This document shows positions 17,051-24,874 of a stretch of 41,015 nt of DNA, piece by piece. Within the stretch, counting starts at the first letter, position 1, and every line of letters starts with the position of its first letter. The DNA is from Lachnospiraceae bacterium. GTDB taxonomy: Bacteria > Bacillota > Clostridia > Lachnospirales > Lachnospiraceae. The notes below the pieces were generated by a model. The model was not told where the DNA came from. It ran no database searches and saw only the letters and a list, made by a program, of their open reading frames with translations. A program made the translations under genes and the position numbers. Where the stretch lies: NCBI GenBank assembly GCA_004557975.1, contig SFEV01000022.1:1-41015 (forward strand), given 5' to 3'.

Positions 17051-18067
17051 ATGGTATCAATGAAGGATATAGCCAGAATGTGCGGAGTTTCCGTCGCTAC
17101 AGTCAGTAAAGCGCTGAATGATTACAGCGATATCGGTGAGGAAACAAAAAAGCGCATTCGGCAGGCGGCGCAGGAGGCAGGGTATTTTCCGAATTCCTCT
17201 GCACGCGCTCTGAAGACGAACCGTACTTACAATCTGGGTGTACTGTTTGTGGATGAGGCACAGAGCGGACTGACCCATGATTTTTTTGCTGCCGTGCTTG
17301 ACAGTTTCAAAGTTCAGGCTGAGACGAAGGGATATGATATTACTTTTACAAACAGCAGAGTATCTGACAGAAAAATGAGTTATTATGAGCATTGCCGGTA
17401 TCGTGGTGTCGACGGTGTGGTAATTGCATGTATTGATTTCTTCAATCCCAGTGTACAGGAGCTGATTTACAGTGATCTGCCTGTGGTTACCATAGACCAC
17501 GTATTTGACAACAGGACCTCTGTCATGTCCGACAATGTGAGCGGCATGGAGGATCTTGTCAATTACGTCTGCAGTATGGGGCACAGACAGATTGCGTATA
17601 TCCACGGAGCCGATTCCTCCGTAACACGCAACCGTCTCGGAAGCTTTTACAGGACCATGGCGGCCAACGGTCTGGATGCTCCGGACGATTATATGAAAGA
17701 AGCGCAGTACCGCGACACGGTGATGACGAAGGCTCTGACTCACGAACTGCTGTCTCTGCCTGTTCCGCCCACATGTATTCTTTATCCCGATGATTTTGCT
17801 GCTTTGGGTGGTATCAATGCCATTAAAGAACGTGGACTTAAGATCCCGGAGGATATTTCTATTGCAGGCTATGACGGAATCCGCATGACCAGTGTGCTGG
17901 AGCCGCGCCTTGCCACCATTCACCAGGATGCGGCGGAGATTGGGAAGGTTGCGGCGGATAAGCTGATCAGCCTGATCGAGAGTCCGAGGACGACTCTGAT
18001 TGAGCATGTCCTGATTAAGGGTAAGCTTGTGAGGGGCGAATCGGTGAAAAATCTGCTGAGCCTGTAA
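17051..18067 (+). CDS. LacI/GalR-family transcriptional regulator
   Basis: A DNA-binding repressor or activator of 338 residues. An N-terminal helix-turn-helix and hinge helix (SMKDIARMCGVSVATVSKAL, then SSARALKTNRTYNLGVLF) is followed by a periplasmic-binding-protein-like sugar sensor (about 60-330) with the usual IAGYDGI and TIHQDAAEIGKVAADKLI motifs. It is divergent from cellobiose phosphorylase, and both genes carry a GAAAACG-TTTAGTA site, so it most likely controls cbp and itself in response to a beta-glucoside. The exact effector is inferred. The start at 17051 follows AGAGGTG by 6 nt, though an in-frame ATG at 17060 is possible. An excellent terminator follows. Confidence 0.92.
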   Translation: MVSMKDIARMCGVSVATVSKALNDYSDIGEETKKRIRQAAQEAGYFPNSSARALKTNRTYNLGVLFVDEAQSGLTHDFFAAVLDSFKVQAETKGYDITFTNSRVSDRKMSYYEHCRYRGVDGVVIACIDFFNPSVQELIYSDLPVVTIDHVFDNRTSVMSDNVSGMEDLVNYVCSMGHRQIAYIHGADSSVTRNRLGSFYRTMAANGLDAPDDYMKEAQYRDTVMTKALTHELLSLPVPPTCILYPDDFAALGGINAIKERGLKIPEDISIAGYDGIRMTSVLEPRLATIHQDAAEIGKVAADKLISLIESPRTTLIEHVLIKGKLVRGESVKNLLSL

Positions 18068-18107
18068 TGAGAAGCGGACAGAAAAAGACTGTTATAAAAA
18101 TGACTGG

Positions 18108-18142
18108 AAAAACGGCTGCCGTAAATGCGGCAGCCGTTTTTT
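18108..18142 (+). terminator. Bidirectional terminator after the LacI gene
   Basis: ACGGCTGCCG (18112-18121) pairs with CGGCAGCCGT (18128-18137), flanked by A-run and T-run, so it works for the converging ABC operon as well. Confidence 0.92.
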
Positions 18143-18184
18143 GTTTTCACGTGAAGCAGCAAAGCGGGCTGACTTACGCAAATT

Positions 18185-18979
18185 CTATCCGAGCAGTGCG
18201 GAATCGTTGGTAAACTGCTGGCCGCTGGCACGCTCGAACTGATCGAGAAGGTCACGGACGGTCAGCTTTTTCTTATCCTCGCCCTCTATGTCGAGGATGA
18301 TCTTTCCTTCACTCATCATAATCAGACGATTTCCGTGCGCGATGGCATCTTTCATATTGTGGGTAATCATCAGAGTAGTCAGATGGTCACGGTTGACGAT
18401 CATATCTGTGATTTCCAGTACCTTGGCCGCTGTTTTCGGGTCCAGAGCAGCTGTGTGCTCGTCCAGCAGCAGCAGCTTCGGCTTTTGAAGCGTCGCCATC
18501 AGCAGAGTCAGTGCCTGGCGCTGACCGCCTGAGAGCAGTCCGACTTTGGAGGTAAGGCGTGATTCCAGTCCGAGACCGAGGACCTTCAGCAGTTCTTTGT
18601 ATTCTTCGCGCTCCTGCTTTGTGATGCCGGAACGGAGCAGGCGGAGCTTTCCGCGTCTTTTGGCAAGGGCCAGATTCTCCTGAATTTCCATTGTCGCAGC
18701 CGTACCTGTCATCGGATCCTGGAAAACACGTCCCAGATAAGCGGCGCGCTTGTGCTCCGGAAGCTTCGTGACATCGATGCCGTCGATCAGAATCTGTCCC
18801 TCGTCTACGAGCCACGTACCGGCCACCGCATTCAGCATGGTGGATTTACCGGCTCCGTTTCCGCCGATCACAGTGACGAAATCGCCGTCATTCAGCTTCA
18901 GGGAGAGACCGTTCAGGGCCACCTTTTCGTTGATTGTTCCGGGATTAAAGGTTTTATAGATATTTTTCAGTTCAAGCAT
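18185..18979 (-). CDS. ABC transporter ATP-binding protein
   Basis: This 264-residue ATPase powers the transporter encoded by the two upstream genes. It has Walker A GGNGAGKST near residue 40, the signature LSGGQRQ, Walker B LLLLDEHTAALD and the switch histidine in MITHN. The DEHTAALD form is typical of the ATPases that accompany ABC_sub_bind (TrpX-like) binding proteins. Two ATGs lie 6 nt apart. The second (18979) is preferred because GGGGAGG is 8 nt upstream of it but only 2 nt from the first. This start overlaps the permease stop by 8 nt, so translation is coupled. Last gene of the operon, ending at the bidirectional terminator. Confidence 0.93.
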   Translation of the reverse strand: MLELKNIYKTFNPGTINEKVALNGLSLKLNDGDFVTVIGGNGAGKSTMLNAVAGTWLVDEGQILIDGIDVTKLPEHKRAAYLGRVFQDPMTGTAATMEIQENLALAKRRGKLRLLRSGITKQEREEYKELLKVLGLGLESRLTSKVGLLSGGQRQALTLLMATLQKPKLLLLDEHTAALDPKTAAKVLEITDMIVNRDHLTTLMITHNMKDAIAHGNRLIMMSEGKIILDIEGEDKKKLTVRDLLDQFERASGQQFTNDSALLG

Positions 18980-19898
18980 TTGCATTACCTCCCCGTTTTG
19001 CAGGCTTTGTGAAGTATTTGCTCTTCCAGTACGGAACTGCGAGGAAGACAGCCACGATGAGTGCAGACAGCAGCTTCAGGAGGTTCGCGTCAATTCCGAG
19101 CCAGATGACAGTCTGAAGCACAACGTAATACAGGATAGATCCGAGAGCCACACTGAGCAGGCGGAGAGCAAAATTCCGGAAAATTCTTCCGAAGATCGCC
19201 TCACCGATAATGACGGCAGCCAGACCGATGACGATGGAGCCGCGGCCCATATTGACGTCTGCAAAGCCCTGATACTGTGCCAGAAGGGCACTGGAAAAAG
19301 CGACAAGACCGTTGGAAATCATCAGGCCCAGTACTTTGTTGAATTCAGTGTTGATACCTTGGGCGCGGGACATATTCGGATTGCAGCCTGTGGCACGCAG
19401 GGAGGAGCCAAGCTCTGTACCGAAAAACCAGTACAGCACTGCGATCAGAATGGCGATGATGACAGCCACGATCAGGATGGTATTCCGGGTAATCGGAACA
19501 TTTTTGATGTAACGCAGCGATACGAGCAGATCATATTTGTCCACATTAATCGCCTGGTTTGCCTTGCCCATGATTTTCAGATTGACCGAATACAGGGAAA
19601 GCTGTGTGAGGATACCGGCGAGTATGGCGGGAATGCCCATAAATGTGTGGAAAATTCCTGTTGCCAGACCGGCCAGCATACCTGCACCGGTAGCTGCCAG
19701 CAGAGCCACCCATACGTTGCAGCCGCCAAGCATCAGCATAATACATACGGCACCTCCGGTACACATGGTGCCGTCTACAGTCAGGTCAGCAATATCCAGG
19801 ATGCGGTATGTAAGATAAACACCGATTGCCATAATTCCCCAGATCAGCCCCTGAGCAGCCGTACCCGGCAGTGCATTGATCAGGTTCATGATATTCAT
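18972..19898 (-). CDS. ABC transporter permease (branched-chain/TrpX-type family)
   Basis: An integral membrane protein of 308 residues with about eight hydrophobic segments, e.g. QGLIWGIMAIGVYLTYRIL, AVCIMLMLGGCNVWVALLAA, ILIVAVIIAILIAVLYWFFG and IVIGLAAVIIGEAIFG. The ADLTVDGTM and RATGCNPNMSRAQGI segments are typical of permeases paired with ABC_sub_bind proteins. It would form the channel for a small solute, perhaps an aromatic amino acid by analogy with TrpXYZ, but the substrate is not proven. The reading frame stays open to 19946, but the ATG at 19898 is chosen since AGGAGG lies 9 nt upstream and the hydrophobic N-terminus starts there. A 148-nt gap with a hairpin separates it from the binding-protein gene. 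Confidence 0.9.
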   Translation of the reverse strand: MNIMNLINALPGTAAQGLIWGIMAIGVYLTYRILDIADLTVDGTMCTGGAVCIMLMLGGCNVWVALLAATGAGMLAGLATGIFHTFMGIPAILAGILTQLSLYSVNLKIMGKANQAINVDKYDLLVSLRYIKNVPITRNTILIVAVIIAILIAVLYWFFGTELGSSLRATGCNPNMSRAQGINTEFNKVLGLMISNGLVAFSSALLAQYQGFADVNMGRGSIVIGLAAVIIGEAIFGRIFRNFALRLLSVALGSILYYVVLQTVIWLGIDANLLKLLSALIVAVFLAVPYWKSKYFTKPAKRGGNANA

Positions 19899-19957
19899 TG
19901 AAAAGTTCCTCCTGTTTTGCAGATTGATGTGGTGAAGTGTTCCCAAAACTGAAATGA

Positions 19958-19988
19958 ACAGCGAGAGAGGATAGTCCTTTCCCGCTGT
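19958..19988 (-). terminator. Intra-operon hairpin after the binding-protein gene
   Basis: ACAGCG pairs with CGCTGT, and AGGA with TCCT, around a short loop. No T-tract follows on the minus strand. Such hairpins often stabilise the 5' part of the mRNA or cause partial termination, so that the binding protein is made in excess over the permease and ATPase. Confidence 0.55.
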
Positions 19989-20046
19989 CCAGATTAATCA
20001 GTCATATTCGGATATGCATAACTGCTTCCGTTGTCTCTTCAGAAGC

Positions 20047-21012
20047 TTATTCTTCAGCACCGATTGCTACGTAGTCATCCGGGATCGTTACGCCGAGTGC
20101 TTCGCAGATATCAGCGTTGTATTTCTTTGTGAAGTTCGGTGCGTATTCGATCGGCATTGCGGAGATATCCTCGCCGCTCAGAACACGTGCAGCCATCTTG
20201 CCTGTAGCAACGCCCAGGTCATAGTAGCTGATGGAAAGTGTGGCAACACCACAGCCTGCGCAGATACCTTCCTCACCGGCGATAACCGGAACGCCTGCCG
20301 GCTGGCAGATGTTGTTGATGATCTCTGTGTTGGAAGCGACTGTGTTGTCTGTCGGTACGTAGATTACATCACATTCAGAAGATGCTGTCGTAGTAACGGA
20401 AGAGAGATCGTTGGAATCGGAGAAAGCGTAAAGCTCACACGCATATCCAAGCTCTTCCAGGCATGCCTTTACGGTATCTACCTGATACTGAGAGTTCGCC
20501 TCAGCGGAGCAGTACAGAAGACCTACATTCTCTGCATCCGGGAACAGCTCCTGCAGCATGGCTGCCTGATCTGCCAGCGGAGCAAGGTCTGATGTACCGG
20601 AAATATTTCCGCCTACTGTTCCGTCGAAATCCTCAAGCTCAAGTGCCACACCGTACTCTGTTACGGATGTTCCGAGGATCGGGATCTCGTTTGTGCCTGC
20701 TGCAGCAGCCTGAAGTGCCGGTGTTGCATTTGCAAGGATCAGATCAACACCGTTTGAAACGAAACCGTTGATGATTGTGGAGCAGGTGTTGGAATCACCC
20801 TGTGCATTCTGCTCGTCAAATGTAACGGCATCTCCGAACTCCTCTGTGAGGGCGTCCTCAAAGCCCTGTGTAGCAGCGTCAAGTGCGTCGTGCTGTACAA
20901 GCTGGCAGATACCGATGTTATATGTCTGTCCTTCCTCAGCACATACGCTCATTCCTGTAAGACTTCCTGCAACAACTGCAGAAAGAGCCACAGCTAAAAC
21001 CTGTTTCTTCAT
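20047..21012 (-). CDS. ABC transporter substrate-binding protein (ABC_sub_bind/TrpX-like)
   Basis: An exported solute-binding protein of 321 residues, in the family of TrpX and other ABC_sub_bind proteins (YNIGICQLVQHDALDAATQG near the start, NVGLLYCSAEANSQYQV in the middle, ISYYDLGVATGKMAARVLSG near the end). The signal peptide is residues 1 to about 25 (MKKQVLAVALSAVVAGSLTG, then MSVCAEEG). The cysteine at about 24 is not in a good lipobox (M-S-V-C), so cleavage after CA by signal peptidase I is possible, which is odd for a Gram-positive binding protein. First gene of the operon, with RBS GGAGG and a near-consensus promoter. Substrate unknown: tryptophan or another small amino acid is a guess from family members. 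Confidence 0.9.
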   Translation of the reverse strand: MKKQVLAVALSAVVAGSLTGMSVCAEEGQTYNIGICQLVQHDALDAATQGFEDALTEEFGDAVTFDEQNAQGDSNTCSTIINGFVSNGVDLILANATPALQAAAAGTNEIPILGTSVTEYGVALELEDFDGTVGGNISGTSDLAPLADQAAMLQELFPDAENVGLLYCSAEANSQYQVDTVKACLEELGYACELYAFSDSNDLSSVTTTASSECDVIYVPTDNTVASNTEIINNICQPAGVPVIAGEEGICAGCGVATLSISYYDLGVATGKMAARVLSGEDISAMPIEYAPNFTKKYNADICEALGVTIPDDYVAIGAEE

Positions 21013-21055
21013 TGTAATATCCTCCTCAAAATTAGATACGCTTTTAGCTTTTTGT

Positions 21056-21084
21056 ATTATAACGCTTTAACGCGTGCAAGTCAA
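21056..21084 (-). promoter_or_regulatory. Promoter of the ABC operon with an inverted repeat in the spacer
   Basis: Minus strand TTGACT (21084-21079), 17-nt spacer, perfect TATAAT (21061-21056). The spacer holds the inverted repeat ACGC-N6-GCGT (21062-21075), which could be a repressor site. I see no T-box or riboswitch in the short leader. Confidence 0.8.
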
Positions 21085-21192
21085 GAAATATAAATTCTTT
21101 GTCGAAAGTGAAAAGATAGATATGAAAAACCTGCGTATCAGAATATGAGGACAGTGCATATTCTGGATAAAAAGGATTTTATGGAGTGCAGC

Positions 21193-22215
21193 ATGGCAAA
21201 GGTGGTTATAGATGCCGGGCACGGCGGGGATGAACCGGGGGCAATGTACGAGGGAAGGAAAGAGAAGGATGATACGCTGCGTCTTGCGCTGGCTGTCGGG
21301 AATATTCTGGAGAACAGCGGCGTGGATGTGGCTTATACGCGGACGGAAGATGTATACAATACACCGCTGGAAAAGGCGAGGATTGCCAACAGGGAGGGCG
21401 GAGACTTTCTGATTTCGATTCACCGCAATTCAAGCCCTGAACCGAACCAGTATTCCGGGGTGGAGACGCTTGTGTATGACCGGTCAGGAAAAAAACTGGA
21501 GCTGGCGGAAGCGATCAACGAAGAACTTTCGGAGGTCGGCTTTCGAAATCTGGGTGTGAAGGAGCGTCCCGGTCTCATCATTCTGCGCAGATCGCAGCTT
21601 CCGGCTGTACTTGTGGAAGCGGGCTTTCTCAATACGGAGGCTGACAATATGCTTTTTGATGAGCAGTTTGACCAGGTGGCTCAGGCCATCGCAGATGGAG
21701 TCCTCCGCACCCTGTATATGGGAGAAACAGAGACGGCAGAAAGCAGGAGGAACATGGAAGAAACAGACATGTCAGATGGCGGGAGATATATGGGAGAAAC
21801 AGAAATAAACGAAAATCGGGAAGATATGGGAAAGGCGGCAGCCTGGGCGGATGCATGGTCATCCCGTGAAGATCGCGGAACCGTGTATGAGGATATGGAG
21901 AGGCGCGCAGCAGTGAGATCAGAGAATGCAGGTGAGAATATGATGCGTGAAATTCCGGAAGGAAGGGCTCAGAAGTATCGCTGTCCGGATTCTTCGCCAC
22001 AGACGTATTACCGTGTGCAGACAGGAGCTTTCCGGAACAGACAGTACGCGGAGGATCTGCTCTACCGCCTTCTTCAGCAGAATTTTCCTGCATACATTCT
22101 GCGTGAGGACGATTATTATAAAGTCCAGGTAGGCGCATTCCGACAGCTTGACAATGCCGTGCGGATGGAGCAGGTACTGCGGGAAAACGGATATTCTACC
22201 TTCCTCACAGTATAA
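21193..22215 (+). CDS. N-acetylmuramoyl-L-alanine amidase (Amidase_3) with SPOR domain, no signal peptide
   Basis: Cuts the bond between N-acetylmuramic acid and L-alanine in peptidoglycan. The N-terminal Amidase_3 domain (about 1-175) shows the zinc ligands in VVIDAGHGG, the E following GAMYEGRKEKD, SIHRNSS, and the catalytic glutamate in VEAGFLN. A charged, methionine-rich linker (about 175-265, with MGET repeats) leads to a C-terminal SPOR domain (YYRVQTGAFRNRQYAEDLLY and YYKVQVGAFRQLDNAVRM) that binds denuded glycan strands. There is no signal sequence. This layout matches Bacillus CwlC, which acts from the mother cell at the end of sporulation. The start at 21193 has GGAG 6 nt upstream; the in-frame ATGs at 21181 and 21145 are alternatives. 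Confidence 0.9.
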   Translation: MAKVVIDAGHGGDEPGAMYEGRKEKDDTLRLALAVGNILENSGVDVAYTRTEDVYNTPLEKARIANREGGDFLISIHRNSSPEPNQYSGVETLVYDRSGKKLELAEAINEELSEVGFRNLGVKERPGLIILRRSQLPAVLVEAGFLNTEADNMLFDEQFDQVAQAIADGVLRTLYMGETETAESRRNMEETDMSDGGRYMGETEINENREDMGKAAAWADAWSSREDRGTVYEDMERRAAVRSENAGENMMREIPEGRAQKYRCPDSSPQTYYRVQTGAFRNRQYAEDLLYRLLQQNFPAYILREDDYYKVQVGAFRQLDNAVRMEQVLRENGYSTFLTV

Positions 22216-22231
22216 AAAGTGCTTTTGTTTC

Positions 22232-22360
22232 GTGATTGTTGATGGTAAAATAAGTACCGCAGTGAAAAATGACAGGCTCAGGCTGCCGCATACAGAGGAT
22301 ATTGCCCCGAAGTGGTATCCGGTTGACGGCAGCCTTTATGAAAAAGTGAACAGGATCTGA
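22232..22360 (+). CDS. Possible small ORF between the amidase gene and mutY
   Basis: A GTG-started frame of 42 residues (ending WYPVDGSLYEKVNRI) stops 2 nt before the mutY start. Amino-acid composition looks protein-like and the spacing would allow translational coupling to mutY. But there is no clear ribosome binding site and I recognise no family. It could also be the remnant of a lost gene. Confidence 0.25.
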   Translation: MIVDGKISTAVKNDRLRLPHTEDIAPKWYPVDGSLYEKVNRI

Positions 22361-22362
22361 AT

Positions 22363-23643
22363 ATGAAAAAGACAGGTGAGCAGAAAGTAACTGCACAGAA
22401 TGCAGATACGGAAAATATGGAAACACAAAATATGGAAACACAAAATATAAAAACGCAGAATATGAAAACACAGGCCACAGGCACAAACAACAGAAATTTC
22501 CGGCAGATCAGCACACAGAAGCTTACGCAGATCGTCGATCCGCTGCTGGCCTGGTTTGACCGGAATGCCAGAATCCTTCCGTGGAGAGAGAATCCTCTGC
22601 CATATAACGTCTGGGTGTCGGAAATCATGCTGCAGCAGACGAGGGTGGAGGCAGTGAAGCCTTTTTTTGCACGTTTTACGGAAGCATTGCCGGATGTCCA
22701 GGCACTTGCGCAGTGTCCGGAGGACAGGCTTCTGAAGCTGTGGGAAGGACTGGGATATTATAACAGAGTGCGGAATATGCAGAAGGCTGCCCGCGTAGTT
22801 GTGGAACAGTACGGCGGCAGGATTCCGGACCGATATGAGGAACTGATAAAGCTTCCGGGAATCGGAAGCTATACGGCCGGCGCTGTTGCATCCATTGCAT
22901 ATGGGCGTGCAGTCCCTGCGGTGGACGGAAATGTGCTGCGGGTGATCAGCAGAATTTCAGGGTATGACGGAGATATTATGAAGCAGTCGGTGCGCCGGGA
23001 ATTCGAAAAATCACTGCAGGAGATCATGCCGGAGGAGTCACAGCAGCCGTATGGCAGAGCGCCGGGCTGCCGGAATCATCCCGGCGCGTTCAATCAGGCG
23101 CTGATGGAGCTTGGTGCAACGGTGTGTGTTCCGAACGGAATGCCGGATTGCGGGAGCTGTCCCGTGAGTATGTTCTGCAGTGCAAAAGAACAGGGATGCC
23201 AGATGGAGCTGCCTGTAAAAGCATCAAAAAAAGAACGCCGTGTGGAAAAAAAGACAGTCTTTGTGATCAGGGACAGCGGACATGCTGCCGTGCGGAAACG
23301 CCCGTCCGGAGGACTTCTGGCAGGACTGTACGAGCTGCCGAATGTGGAGGGACATCTCTCTTCGGAGGAGGCGCTGGAACAGGTGAAGAGATACGGATTC
23401 ACACCGCTCAGAATCTGGCCTCTGGCCCCCGCAAAACATATTTTCAGCCATGTGGAATGGCAGATGACAGGGTACATGGCGGAGGTGGGAGACTGGGGGG
23501 AGCGCAGCCGCGCAGATATGGGTGATATACTGTTTGTTGACCCGGAGCGGACAGAGCGAGAATATCCGATTCCGGCTGCATTTGCCGCGTACGCATCGTA
23601 CCTGAGTATTCGTCTCGGGCAGGACCGGTACACAGAAGATTGA
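22363..23643 (+). CDS. mutY: A/G-specific adenine glycosylase (MutY)
   Basis: Removes adenine misincorporated opposite 8-oxoguanine. The 426 residues include the HhH-GPD fold with the catalytic glutamate E87 (YNVWVSEIMLQQTRV), the helix-hairpin-helix LPGIGSYTAGAV (164-175), the catalytic D188 (VPAVDGNVLRV), the [4Fe-4S] loop C255-x7-C263-x2-C266-x5-C272, and a C-terminal NUDIX-like 8-oxoG recognition domain (about 290-426, with AAVRKRPSGGLLAGLYELP). The first 50 residues are an unusual polar extension that includes four NMETQ-type 5-residue repeats. The core begins near residue 53. The ribosome binding site is weak (AGGA), so a start inside the repeats cannot be excluded. A small insertion (about 225-239) precedes the cluster loop. 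Confidence 0.94.
   Translation: MKKTGEQKVTAQNADTENMETQNMETQNIKTQNMKTQATGTNNRNFRQISTQKLTQIVDPLLAWFDRNARILPWRENPLPYNVWVSEIMLQQTRVEAVKPFFARFTEALPDVQALAQCPEDRLLKLWEGLGYYNRVRNMQKAARVVVEQYGGRIPDRYEELIKLPGIGSYTAGAVASIAYGRAVPAVDGNVLRVISRISGYDGDIMKQSVRREFEKSLQEIMPEESQQPYGRAPGCRNHPGAFNQALMELGATVCVPNGMPDCGSCPVSMFCSAKEQGCQMELPVKASKKERRVEKKTVFVIRDSGHAAVRKRPSGGLLAGLYELPNVEGHLSSEEALEQVKRYGFTPLRIWPLAPAKHIFSHVEWQMTGYMAEVGDWGERSRADMGDILFVDPERTEREYPIPAAFAAYASYLSIRLGQDRYTED
22414..22473 (+). repeat. mutY: Four 15-bp tandem repeats in the mutY 5' coding region
   Basis: In-frame units code NMETQ, NMETQ, NIKTQ and NMKTQ (residues 18-37). The first two are nearly identical at the DNA level. Confidence 0.85.
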
Positions 23644-23673
23644 AGGCTGCACTGGAAATAATAGTCATAATAC

Positions 23674-23703
23674 TTGATTTTACATGGCATACTGGGCTAT
23701 AAT
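23674..23703 (+). promoter_or_regulatory. Promoter of the glycosyltransferase gene
   Basis: TTGATT (23674-23679), 18-nt spacer, perfect TATAAT (23698-23703). Confidence 0.7.
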
Positions 23704-23733
23704 GATACCGGAGTCAGAGGTCTGGTATCTTTT
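23704..23733 (+). terminator. Hairpin with T-run at the start of the glycosyltransferase leader
   Basis: GATACCGGA (23704-23712) pairs with TCTGGTATC (23721-23729) through nine pairs, one of them G-U, and TTTT follows. It abuts the -10 box of the next promoter. It can act as the mutY terminator or as a 5' stem of the next transcript. The remaining leader to 23796 shows nothing else but the GAGGAG ribosome binding site. Confidence 0.6.
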
Positions 23734-23796
23734 GACTGCGACATCATATATATTGGAAAGTCAGAGAACCGTACATATTACATGAGGAGTTGAAGA

Positions 23797-24819
23797 ATGA
23801 AAATTTTATCAGTGGCGATTCCGTGCTACAATTCAGAGAGTTATATGGAGAAATGTATCAGGTCGATTCTGCCTGTGGGAAATGACGTGGAGATTCTGAT
23901 TGTGGACGACGGGTCCACGAAAGACAGGACGCCGGAGATTGCAGACATGTATGCAGCCAGATATCCCGGCATTATCAAAGCAGTGCATCAGGAAAACGGC
24001 GGACACGGCGAAGCTGTCAATGCAGGGCTTCGCAATGCCACCGGACTTTATTACAAGGTTGTGGACAGCGATGACTGGGTAAACACAAAGGGACTGATTC
24101 AGATTGTACAGAGAATGAAGGAGCTGGAGCAGGAGGGAGGAGTGGATCTTCTGCTTGCCAATTTTGTGTACGATAAAGTGGGAGCGAAGCATAAAAAACT
24201 GATGCGGTTTAAAAATGTATTTCCTGTGGATACGGTATTCTCCTGGGATGAGATGCGTCACATGCGTCAGACACAGTATATTCTGATGCACAATATTTTT
24301 TACAGGACCGGACTGCTGCGCGACTGCAAAATGGAGCTTCCGAAACACACATTTTATGTGGATAATATTTTTGCATTCCAGCCGCTTGTCAGCGTAAAGC
24401 GACTGTACTATATGGATGTGAATCTGTACCATTATTTCATTGGCCGTGATGATCAGTCAGTCAACGAAAAGGTGATGATCGGCAGGATTGATCAGCAGAT
24501 ACGCGTCAATAAAATCATGATAGACGTCATGGTGGATACTGATTTTTCCGACAGGAGCAGACAGTTGAAAAAATACATGGAGATTTATCTGACGAAGATT
24601 ATGACTGTTACCTCCATCATGCTGATTCTTTCCGGGACGGAGGAAGCACTCGCAAAGAAAGCAGATGTGTGGGCGTATCTGAAGGAAAAGGATGAGAAGG
24701 AATACCGCCGTATCCGGGGCAGCCTGTTCGGGGCGGCAATGAATCTTCCGGGAGCAGCAGGGAGAAAGTTTGCTGTCGCAGCGTATAAGATCGCGCAGAA
24801 GTTTGTCGGATTCAATTAA
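23797..24819 (+). CDS. Family 2 glycosyltransferase
   Basis: A GT-A fold transferase of 340 residues that moves a sugar from a nucleotide donor onto an acceptor, probably a surface polysaccharide or glycolipid. The N-terminal half has SVAIPCYNSESYMEKCIRSI, EILIVDDGSTKD (nucleotide-binding aspartates), QENGGHGEAVNAGL and the DxD-type metal site VVDSDDW near residue 93. The C-terminal half is helical, with no strong membrane span. It stands alone between its own promoter and terminator, so neighbours give no hint of the product. Related proteins are often annotated as capsule or exopolysaccharide transferases; the actual sugar is unknown. Confidence 0.9.
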   Translation: MKILSVAIPCYNSESYMEKCIRSILPVGNDVEILIVDDGSTKDRTPEIADMYAARYPGIIKAVHQENGGHGEAVNAGLRNATGLYYKVVDSDDWVNTKGLIQIVQRMKELEQEGGVDLLLANFVYDKVGAKHKKLMRFKNVFPVDTVFSWDEMRHMRQTQYILMHNIFYRTGLLRDCKMELPKHTFYVDNIFAFQPLVSVKRLYYMDVNLYHYFIGRDDQSVNEKVMIGRIDQQIRVNKIMIDVMVDTDFSDRSRQLKKYMEIYLTKIMTVTSIMLILSGTEEALAKKADVWAYLKEKDEKEYRRIRGSLFGAAMNLPGAAGRKFAVAAYKIAQKFVGFN

Positions 24820-24836
24820 ACGATATCAGGGCAGAA

Positions 24837-24874
24837 AGCTGGCCGTCATCGTAAGATGACAGCCAGTTTTTTTT
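24837..24874 (+). terminator. Terminator of the glycosyltransferase gene, overlapping the lipid kinase 3' end
   Basis: CTGGC (24839-24843) pairs with GCCAG (24862-24866) and GTCATC with GATGAC around a GTAA loop, followed by eight T. The stop codon of the converging lipid kinase (24846-24848) lies inside the stem. Confidence 0.88.
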
